Shown one piece after another: positions 49,001 through 60,300 of a DNA stretch of 64,000 nucleotides. Each line of letters begins with the position of its first letter. Positions within the stretch are counted from its first letter, which is position 1. Both the position numbers and the translations under genes were made by a program. Source of the stretch: Buxus sempervirens (lineage: Eukaryota; Streptophyta; Magnoliopsida; Buxales; Buxaceae); contig OX387186.1 in NCBI GenBank assembly GCA_947561395.2, forward strand, positions 5,920,835 to 5,984,834, read 5' to 3'. The notes beneath the pieces are model-generated. The model ran no database searches. It worked only from the letters and a program-made list of their open reading frames with translations, and was not told where the DNA came from.

Positions 49001-52000
49001 AATCTACTGGAAGCTTCCATTACCACCGTGAAAAGAAGAGGGGATATGGTGTCTCCTTGGTGAAGACCTTTGTGGCTGCCAAAGAAACCTACTGCTACTC
49101 CATTAACCAACACCGAAGTCCAAATAGTTGATATGCAAAATGGATTAGGGAGTTGTTGAATCAGGGAAGGATTCAATGGCTGTCTTCACCTACTATAAGG
49201 AGCATTGGGGGGCATTATTATGTGCTAGAAAAGCTAACTATTTCATCTGAATCAATCATGGCTGGGTGTCTATTCTACATCAGCCCTATTAGCCAACTCA
49301 AGATCCTCGAAGTCACTCTTAATTTCTGGGGGTGTATGGCCCATCTAAAGATCCCTTATCGGGGCACTTATCGAGAAACTCGGCATTGTGCTGAGCGAAA
49401 CAAGGGGAAATTCATTTTCTAAAAAAAATTCAGAATTTCACTCGATTTGGGTCAAATTTCACCAAAATGCAAAAAAATAAAAAAAAAAACCCAATTTCGT
49501 GTTTTTTTTTTCCTTAGAAAATATCACCATGCCACCAAAATTTTGTTTCATGCCTTGGGCGACACGCACTGCGACACCGAAACAAAAAAACTTGCACTTG
49601 ATGATGCTTTTCTTTGACTTTCCATATACATATGTACATTTCGATTTGTTTTCATATTAAAGTACATACATAAATGGGTGAGTGATATGAAATGCGCAGC
49701 AATTTTTTATTTTATTTTAGATTATTGATGCATTTTAATGTGTCTTGTATTAAGGTTCAAACTTCCTCAATGTTACATTAAGTTTTTACAGCGTTTCATA
49801 CATATCAATACATCTTTCAATACGTATGCTCCTTTCAAGACCCAAACTCTATCTCAATAGAAGATTTTGAAACATATATGAATCAACATAAATCTAATTG
49901 GAGAACATGCTGGTTGAAGTGTCCATGGCCCTCCATTATTGCTACCGTTCTTCAATGAACAAGATCAAATTCAAGGATTCATAACACCCAAATTTTGACT
50001 CTCTCAAGGAGAACAAATTAATCGGGCGTGTTCTCATCGCTTTCCAAAGCAAGGTTTAAAAACTCGGTATCGGGTTTGGTATCGGCCAAGCCCCGATACC
50101 AAGTTGTATCGGCCGATACTTCCGGAAAAACCCAAATTATCAGTTTTATAATTGGTATCGACTCAAGACGATACCGATACGTATCGGCCGATACTTAAAA
50201 CCTTGTTCCAAAGTGCTCTAATCATGCATATCAAAATGAAAGGAAGCTTGTTGGTCCATCACATTATGCCTCAATTCCTCTAGTTTCACCCCTTTTTTAT
50301 AGGTAACATCAAGATTCATTAAGCACCGAACCGCAAAGACATATCCACAAATATATATAAATATCTATAAGCGGGCTAAGATAAATCCCAAGTCTGCTTA
50401 GAAAAAAAAATTACATAGCAAAATCTCAAAAGGCTACAAAATCACATATTAATTAATTAAAACACCAACACAAAAATTTATGAAATGGCAACGCCTCCAT
50501 TCTCACTTAATAATTCAATCCCAAAATGTAATCCATGCCCACTAGCTCAATTTTTTTGCCAAATTGTCAACCAAGCAACCATGACGTTCATCACGTTTGT
50601 CGAAACCAATCTAATTTACAAAATCTCCATGACCTATTCAAGGCACATTTACCCATTTCCACTACAATGAAAGAGTCACTTTTTGACTTCCACTACTAAA
50701 TAGTCGTCTCTATTTGTCTAGGATTCGGATCCATTGACATCTAGAACTTAGGATATAGGAACTTGGTTGAAAAGTGTCTAAAATTTGGTTACGAGTACTA
50801 GGATTCGGGTGAAAAATTCCTAGAAAACATAAATAAGGCAGGTCAACAGCCGAGCTCTCTTTGTTTGTTTTTGTCTTTACTTTTTCCATTTTTTTTTTTT
50901 GGTTGATTGCTTGTAATTTTTGAGCTGAGAATATATATTCTCTCTTCATAAAAACTATTCACCTTTTTTTATTACTTCCAAGCTAATTATTTGTATTTCT
51001 TTTCTTATTTTTCTTTAATCTTGGATTGTCGTGTCCAAGAGAAAATGTGAAGGATCCGATACATATCAAGTACCCCTGCGCATGTCATGCTGTCTTGACA
51101 CGAGTACTTGGGGACCATGTAATCCATCAATGTGACATAGATTCCACCTCAACTACAAGTGTTGCTCCTTCTAAAGTAAACCCAAATACGTTTGAAGGAC
51201 CTCACCCTCATAATTTGTAAACCATTTCCCATGCTTAATCATACTGGGTTACTCAAAAATTAACCATCAAAATTCAATTTTACCCAACCCTCAAAGGACA
51301 GCATTTTGGCAACCATCCTATCCTTACAATCTCAAGATGAAGCAATTTCTCCCCAATTCCTCATAAAAATTCCAACCAAATAATCTCCAAAATCTTCAAG
51401 CACCAAAAACCATTTTAATACTAAGAATTTAATTTCTTTCCATAATGTCATTGAAATCTGAGAATATTTTTTTCAAAAATTCTAATCTTACTTTCCAAAT
51501 ACCCCAAAGATTAGCATGGTCAAGTCTTTTACACATTCCTTTATTTCCATATCTCCTATTCTCCATTGGGCTACCACAACCTTAATATGACAAAAGAAGA
51601 CCAACCTGAAGCAATTTAAATGAACAAAGTAGCACAAAATCTTAACAGTGAAGAAATAAATGGCTAACTGACCACATACAACAAATATTCGAAGCACCAT
51701 GTAACTTCTTCGCCCTCGAAGGATATAAAAGGTATTCACCTTTTCAAGGACCAGCTACCAAACAAATGTGAATCCACTTGCAAAAAACATGAACAAGGAA
51801 AAAGATCATCAAGGGCCAAATATTGAGCACATAGGAATTTAAAGAAAAACTTAGAAGAGAACCTACTATTGGGCTCAAGGAGTTGAACCCAAATTATACC
51901 TAGATCAACATAGCTAAGGTATTGTCCATGAGAATGAGAGAGGTGTTGGATTTAGCCATCTCACAAAATCAAAGTGTATTTATTAAGGATAGACGTATCT

Positions 52001-54331
52001 TAGATAGTGTAATAGTGGCAAATGAGTGTGTAGAGGATTGCATTCCCTCAAGTAGGTCGAGCCTAGTTTTCAAACTAGATCTTGAAAAGGCTTATGATCG
52101 TGTGGAGTGGGGTTTCTTGGAATCTATACTTCTTTGTAAAGGCTTTAAGAGTAAATGGTGCAAGTGGGTAAAAGGTTGTTTTCATAATGTCTCATTCTCG
52201 TTCATCTTCAATGGTCAAGTGGTAGGTCATTGCCCCTCATTTAGAGTTTCCTCTTTACTGTGGTTGGTGGCGTTCTTAGTCGATTCTTGAGTAAGGGGAT
52301 CAGCAAAGGTCTAGCTAAAGGTATTTAAGTGGGGAAGTCTACGATCCCAACATCTCATTCCAATTTGCAAATGACATGATTTTGTTTATGGAAGCCTATC
52401 AAGATAAAGTGTTCTGGGTCAAATGCATTATTAGATATTTTGAAATGTTATCAAGTCTTGAAGTGAATCTTGATAAAAGTAGATTATTGGACATGCATGT
52501 ATAGAGACAAGTTCTATCGGAGTGCACTAAGATGATGGGTTGCAAATCCCAAGAATGGCCAACTTTTTATCTCAGCCTCCCTTTTGGTGCAAATCTGCCT
52601 AAATTAAGCTTTTGGGACCCAATTGCTGAAAATATGGATAAGAAGCTTGTTATCTGCAAATCCGTCTAAATTAAGGAATTTTTTGTCTTTGGGTCGTAGG
52701 ATTACTTCCCTTTTTTTTTTTTGGGTTGGTGTGATAAGTGAAGAAATTTTATTGAATAGAACAAGGGGGATTGATAGAAAGAGAAAGAAAAGGCTACAAT
52801 TAGGTAAGAAAGAAGGGTGCCAAAAGCATGAAGGCACCACTAAGACGAGAAAAGACTAAACATCTAAATAGGAAGAAATATCTCCAAAGGCCAGAGAAGA
52901 GCTAATATCTCCAGCCTTAGCTAAACTATCTGCGAAATCATTAGTAGCCTTGGTAAGAATTTGGATTACCTTGACTAAGGCCTTTTTAGCTAACATTCCA
53001 ATCTACTATTTCTCCTTATTTAGAGCTCCCTTTAGTATCATTTGATGTTGGAAAAAAGTCATAGGGATTTTCTTTGGGAGGGTAGAGAAACCAAGAAATA
53101 CCACTTAGTCTGTTGGGATAAGGTCTGCTTGAGCAAGAGCCTAGGGGTTTTAGGGTTAGGTAACATCTACTTTAGGAATGCATCCCTCCTAGGAAAGTGG
53201 TTGTGACAGTTTGGGGAGGAACATACTGCTTCGAGGCAATATTATCCTGAGCAATTACAGAATACATAGAAATGGGTGTGACATTAACCCTAAGACAAGA
53301 ATACATCATGCTAGCCCAAAGATCACAGAAATTGCCTCTATCTTCCAATACTTGATCAATCTTAAGGTCTGTGCTGGCACCTATTTGGACTTTTGGTCCA
53401 ATCACTGGTGGGGGAGCTCTATTCTTTTTCATGGATACCTCAATCTCTTTCATATCATATTGATATTGGAGCCTCTGGTGTCAAACATCCTTTCTTTGAA
53501 TCCCATGGGTCTTAATTGGAATATTCAATTCCGGCTTAATCTCCACTCAGCAAAAATTAAAGAGTTGGGCTCCTTATTGAAGGACCTTAGTTCAATAACT
53601 CTTAAGCCCAAATTCCCTGATTGCCGCATTTGGACCCTTTCCTTTTGCAGATCCTTCTCTCCAAATTCCTTTTTGAGTGTCTTTGTTTGTCGGATCCTTC
53701 ACCTCCTCCTTTTCCTCCCACTTTTTTGTGGAAGTCTTCAACCCCTCCTAAAGTTAGAGCCTTTATTTGGACTGTGTTTCATAATGAAATCAACACTCTC
53801 GATAATCTTCAAAGGCAGAGGAAGTTTTTAGCTAACTCGCCCAACGTTTGTATGCTATGCCTCAAATATGGGAGTCAATGGATCATATCATGCTCATTGC
53901 GAAATGGCCAGATTCCTATGGTCTTATTTATTAAGGGCTTTAGGGCTGAACTGGGTTTTCCAAGGAGTTTAGTTGACTTCGCATATCAGTGGCATTTTTC
54001 ATTCTTGGGAAGAAAGGGGAGACTGTTTGTTAATGCTTTTTCTCTTTTGACTATTACATGGGGAATCTGGCCAGCTCATAATCAATGTAACTTTGCTGGT
54101 GTGTTAATCACCAATGACAGAATATTAGAGGACATTTTGGCTTCAGCTGTTGTATGGATGCACCTAAGAGTTCTCTCATACTCCGTTGTGTTTTTCCATT
54201 GCTCAACTTTGGTGGGCAGGGATCAACCTCGTATCCGAGTATAGTATGTTGTTACATTGCTCATAGGTATATCTGAGTTCTGCTGTTTGGTTTTTTACTT
54301 TCGCCCATATCTCACAGTTTCTTGTACATTC

Positions 54332-54370
<39 letters not shown>

Positions 54371-57300
54371 ATAGGTTAAAGAGGTTATATGTTATAGTAA
54401 TTAAAATATGACTACTACATTTTAATGAAGTCTTCCGTTGATCATCAAAAAAGAAATCAATGCAGCTAAGAATTCTTGCCACCAAAGATCTTTCTAAAAA
54501 TGAACAAAAGTTCTATTGCCCATACTAATTCTGATATGTGACAGAAAAAAGGCAAAAGCTCAACAATGTGTTCTACAGGTTTCCACTGAAAACCTTCCCC
54601 ACTTATTGAGGTCCAACAAGTATGATCCATTTCATTACTTGCCTTTTAATGACAAATTAATGCCATGAGCAACCTTTATCATTTAAAAACACCAAAGCCA
54701 TCTAGAAATTTGCTTTTGCACTTCTCAACCACCTACTTCCAAATTCTTAACAATTAGAACCATTACCCAAATGCATACCCACATAGTTGGTAAGCCAAGG
54801 AACCACCTCACAACCAAGATATCTGAACATATTGTGATTTTAACAGTGTTCATATTCGTCCTATGCATGCTGTTTTTGGGCAGATCTATATTGAGACCCA
54901 AAATATTCAGAAAATAAGACATCTTTATTGCAATTGTGATAACCTCATCTTATCCTTTCCAATTAAAAGGCCGTTCAACTTGGCAAACTCTTCCACTTAT
55001 CAAAAAGAAAAAAAATTACAAACACTTCCACTCTACACAATACCTGATTAGATCACCAACCAAAATGAAAAATAAAAGGGGACAACAGTCTTATTGCCTG
55101 GGATTTCTACATGAGCAAACAAATCTTTAACTGCCCAACTGATTAAAAAACACATGAATATTTCCAACACAAGAGATCATCCATTTCCTCCATCTTACTC
55201 TAACCCTTCAATTATTGACAGGATTAAGAACCAATCCATCTTATCATAAGCTTTCATTAAACCTAACTTACAATCAACCCTTCAACCTCTTCCACTCATC
55301 CACACATCATTTTATCAATTAACATGCCAACAATTATCTAATGACTCCCATGCACTTTGATTAAGAGTTATAAATAAAAGGGGATCGATGGAATTTCCCA
55401 ATCCTATGTAAATCGGAAAAGCCTCTTGAAGGTTGGGATGTGGTGGCTGGAGCGATGCATTTTCCCCGTTTCATCCCTCTATCGCAATTTTCAGCCATTC
55501 TCTTTATGCAATCTCAGAAGGAGGTGGAGGAATGGTTGCAAAGAGGTGAACTTCGTATTAGACAACTGGTTTTGTCATTTCACCCTTCGATGCCTGGGTA
55601 CTCAGAAGGGGCTGGGATGGGGAAGGAAGGGGGACTATGGATTATAGTTAGAGGGCTGCCATTCCATCTTTGGTCCCTAAAGGCCTTGGAGCTGATTGGT
55701 GACTCGTGTGGTGGCCTAATTTACAAGGGGCGATTCTACTCTGAAGGTCCGTTCACTGGGTGTTTCAAAATAAAAGTGAAGGAATCTCGTGTTCGTCGAA
55801 TCTCAAGATGTATTGGCATTTGGGATGGCTATTTGAACCATGAAGTTCTTATTGAAGTCTGCCAAGCAACATCATTGCGGATGAAGGAAGCAATCTCAAT
55901 ATGTGAGGATGAAGGTGATCTAGGGATGGCTCCACGTGTTCGTTCCTCCTATGCTGATGTTGTCGCACCTTGGAGGATTTCTAGTCCAAAAACTAATCTT
56001 GGTCGCGATGCTGGGTCTAATTCTAGGCCTACTTCAGTGGAGGATTGGGATGATGGGGACGGCGCATTAACCCTTTGGAAAGGGGTGTTAGCGAGCCCTT
56101 TAGGCAATGGGAAGGGTGCTGGATCAGAACCTACAGAATATGTAAATTCCCATCCATCTCCTCCCCCAGCAGATCATTTCCCAATCTCAAACCTGAATCC
56201 ATCAATGGAGATGATCTCTCGTTTGGTGCATGAGTCACTTGAGAGCTGTCGCAAGGGGATTATGCAACAGGTTCAGCAAGTACTTGGAGATCCACTTCGA
56301 AAGTGTGGGAATACTCAGTTGTCTGAAAATCGGAAGAGGAATAAAGAGGGGAATGAAGTGATGGGTTTGCAAGTTGATATGAATTCAAATCAGAAGCCAG
56401 AAGTGGGTGCAGATGGGAGTCTTGCTGCTGGCTGTGGGGAATTAAATGAGCATGTTTCTTCTGAAGCTTTTGGGGCGATATCTCCTCGTCAGGATTGTTC
56501 GCCTAGGGCTACAGTTTTTGAGAAGGGGACGGCATCCTCTTCCATCAGATCTAATGGATTAGGGGATCGAGAGCTCCCCGAATCAGTCCCTTCTCCAATT
56601 CTTCGGGTGGCTGATTCAGAAGAGAGTCCAATCTGTCTGCCCTTGCAAGTGCAGCCAAATGTTTCCTCCCCGCCTTCTCTAAAGTCTCCTTCGGGTAAGG
56701 CATCTACATGGGTCCTATAAAATATTATGGATATAAGCAAAGCGCTGGGTGTTTCTTTCAATGAGTTTGCAGAAGAGGCGATGGCCTTGTTTACAGCCAT
56801 TGAAACTGAAAAGAATCAGAAGACAGGAGTGAACAAGAAGACTGAGAGGGAACTCAACAAACTGTCTTGGTCATTGGCTGAGAACGGGAATCAGTTAGGA
56901 GAGCTGTCCTGTGGCAAGAACAGCGTTAGAATGGGGAAAGCAGTAGTTAAATGATCTTAAAAATTCTTTCGTGGAATGTGAGGGGGCTGAATGCCCAAGA
57001 AAAGAGGGCAGGTGTAAAGATGAGCTTGCGTTTATGGGACCCAGAGGTAATAATATTGCAAGAATCCAAGTTGAACATAGTAGACAACAGTGTTATGGGA
57101 GCAATTTGGTGTTGCCTTGAGGTGGATTGGGTCTTTATCCTAGCGCAGGGGGCATCCGGAGGTCTTATATTGGCATGGAAGAAGTCGAAGTTTCAGAAAG
57201 CTCAAGTATGGATTGGGCATTTCGTAGTTTCAGTTCTGCTCAAGGAAATTTCAGGAAGTGATTTAATTCTTATATCTGGAATCTATGGTCCCAATGATCA

Positions 57301-60300
57301 TTCTAAGACTGGTAAGATATGGGAGGAGCTGTTAGAAGCTAGAGGGATTGGTGGTTCCCCATGGTGTATCGGGGGAGATTTCAACGTAACTAGGTTTCCA
57401 TCAGAAAGATTGGGGGGGAGGAACTTTACTGCAGCAATGAGAGACTTTTCAGATTTTATTAAAAATCAGTATTTGGTGGATGTCCCATTAACAGGCTCTA
57501 AGTTCACTTGGTCTAGAAATCAGCAATGCTCTAGTCTTTCAAAATTAGACCGGTTTCTAGTATCCTTCGAGTGGGAGGTGAAGTTTCCCAAGTTTGTAGC
57601 TTCAGCATGGCCAAGAACACTATCGGATCACTCTCCTATTGTCCTATCTTCCGAAAATGAGTTTCGGAGAGCTTCCCCATTCAGATTTGAAAACATGTGG
57701 CTTGAGGATGAGTCCTTCGCAACCCTTGTAAGTAATTGGTGGGCAGATATGGAGTTTCAAGGCTCCCCTTCTTATATTCTTTCAAGGAAATTGCGTGCTT
57801 TGAAGCTGAAAATAAAATAGTGGAATAGAGATGTCTTTGGAAGAGTAGATGAGAAGCTGGTGGACATCACCTCCATGTTGAAAGTGTTGGATCAGTTGAA
57901 GAGGAAGGGAGGATGGTCTTTCAAGATTGGGTGGAGAAAGAAAGATTGAAGTCGGACTACAAGAAGACGGCTGCCTTATTGGAGATTACTTGGAGGCAGA
58001 AGTCTAGAGCCATATGGTTAAGGTTGGGGGATAAAAATACAAGGTTTTTTCACAAGACAGCCCAAACAAGGGGGAGAAGTAACCTGATCAATCATCTACA
58101 AGTTGGTGGCACCACGCTCCTTGATGAAAAGCAGATCAAGAATGCGTCAGTGGAGTACTTTTCTCATCTATTTGAAGAGAAATAAAGTGTTAGACCCCTC
58201 CTTGATGGCTTGGAGTTTAAATCTTTATCAGATGAACAGAGGTATATGTTGGAAAATAAAGTCTTGGAAGCAGAGGTATTAGAGACGTTAAAAGGCATGG
58301 AAGGTGACAAAGCTCCAGGTCCAGATGGGTTCACTATTGCTTTCTTCAAGAGATGTTGGAGCACTATTCGTGTTGAGTTTATGGACGCAGTCCATGAGTT
58401 TTTTGAATCAGCTAGATTTGAAAAAAATCTGAATGCAACATTCATATCTCTCATTCCTAAAAAAGAGGGGGCATTATCACTAAGAGATTATTGCCCGATT
58501 AGCCTAATAAGCAGGTTCTATAAGATTGTTGTTAAGTTATTGGCAAACCGGCTCCGTAAGGTCCTTCCAAGCATTATATCCCAAACTCAACAGGCATTTG
58601 TGGGAGGTAGACAAATCTCGGATGCAATCATGATAGCTAGCGAGTGCATTGATGCTATCCAGAGGAGCGGAGAGGAGAAAGTATTGTGCAAACTTGACAT
58701 TGAAAAGACTTATGATCACGTAAATTGGAAATTCATATGGTATCTCCTAAGGCGTATGGGTTTTGGGGCCAAATGGTTCAGTTGGATGTCTCTCTGTGTA
58801 TTTTCAGCGTCTTTCTCGATTCTCATTAATGGTGCCCCAGCAGGTTTCTTTGGCTCCTCTCGAGGGTTGAGGCAAGGTGATCCCCTCTCCCCCTTGTTGT
58901 TTATCATTGTCATGGAGGCATTGAGCAAACTCATCGAAAGAGCAGAGTCGATAGGGCTCCTAGAAGGTGTGTCTTTTGGAAATGGTCGCCTCTCTATATC
59001 TCATCTTCTTTTTGCGGACGATGCAAAGATTTTTTGCAAAGCCCAACCAGCTCAAGTGCTGAATGTTAGAGCTTTACTCTTATGTTTTGAAGCTACATCA
59101 GGTTTTAAATTAAATTTGCAAAAAAGTGAGATGTTTATTGTGGGGAGTGGCATAGGAGCAAACGAGCTATGCTGCTTGTTGGGTTGTCGTGAAGGTTCTC
59201 TACCTACTACATATCTTGGAATACCTATTGGGGCGCCTTATAAGTCAAAAGTGGTGTGGGAGCCAGTGATTTCCCGAATGCAAAGGAAACTAACATCTTG
59301 GAAAAGTAACTTCTTATCAAAAGGTGGAAAGCTGACTCTTATTCAAAACTCTTTGGGAAATCTCCCAACTTATTTGTTTTCTTCTTTCGTTTCCCCGGCA
59401 TCAGTTTTGGATAGCCTTGAAAGAATCCAAAGAAACTTTCTTTGGAAGAGTTGGGATGAAGCAAACAAATATCATCTAGTGAGTTGGGAGGAAGTTTGTA
59501 GAGATAAAAAAGGAAGATTGGGTATCAGAAGGTTGCGACTCTTTAATAAGTCCCTTTTATCAAAATGGAGTTGGAGGTATGGGAAAGATCCTACAAGTCT
59601 ATGGAGGAAGCTAATCACAATCAAGTACAACTATAACCCCAATGATTGGCTGGCAAGTCGTGTGAATGGCTGTATTGGGTGTAGCCTTTGGAGGCCTATC
59701 ACTAAATTTTCCTCACACCTTACCTCTTCTTTGAGGTATGAGTTGGGGAAAGGAGATAGAATAAGATTTTGGAAAGATATATGGTGCGGGGAAGAGCCAC
59801 TAAAAGCTAGATTTCTCGATCTCTTCAGCATTACTACTTCTTCGCAGATGTACATTGCCGAGCTATGTTCTTATGATGGGAGTGGATGGAATTGGAATCT
59901 CAATTTCAAAAGGAACCTGTTTGATTGGGAAATTGACTCTCTAGCTCAACTATTAGTGAGCATTCATGGCCATCAGCCGAACTCAAATCAAGATGAGATG
60001 AAATGGGTGGGGAATAGATCAGGTGAGTTTACCGTAAAAGGGTTCTACAATCATCTAGCCAAGAAGGACATTAGATTTATGCTCTCAGATATGCTATGGC
60101 AACCTATTCTTCCATCAAAAATTGGTTTCTTTATATGGACAGCAGCAATGGGGAGAGTATTGACAATACACAACCTCATGAAAAGGGGGTGGCATATCCC
60201 AAACAGATGTGTATTGTGCAAATCTGATTTGGAGTCTGTAAATCATTTGTTTGTCCACTGCAAGGTTGCACACAATTTGTGGTCTGTTATCCTACAAATA

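Larger units (their letters stand above)
51900..54452 (+). mobile_element. L1-type LINE remnant (RT to 3' end), with antisense LINE tail inside
   Basis: Reverse transcriptase pieces include ISQNQSVFIKDRRILDSVIV, KLDLEKAYDRVEWGFLESIL and KSKWCKWVKGCFHNVSFSFI, then heavily broken sequence. The zinc-knuckle region follows (PPKVRAFIWTVFHNEINTLD, NSPNVCMLCLKYGS) and a last block (VDFAYQWHFSFLGRKGRLFV). The 3' UTR has a TA microsatellite, and GATCATCAAAAAAG ends the copy at about 54452. Interrupted at about 52711-52995 by an opposite-strand LINE tail. Confidence 0.82.

Noticed and set aside
53211-53831. Long plus-strand frame considered as a separate gene
   Set aside because: It overlaps the decayed LINE; the zinc-knuckle reading in the neighbouring frame explains it.
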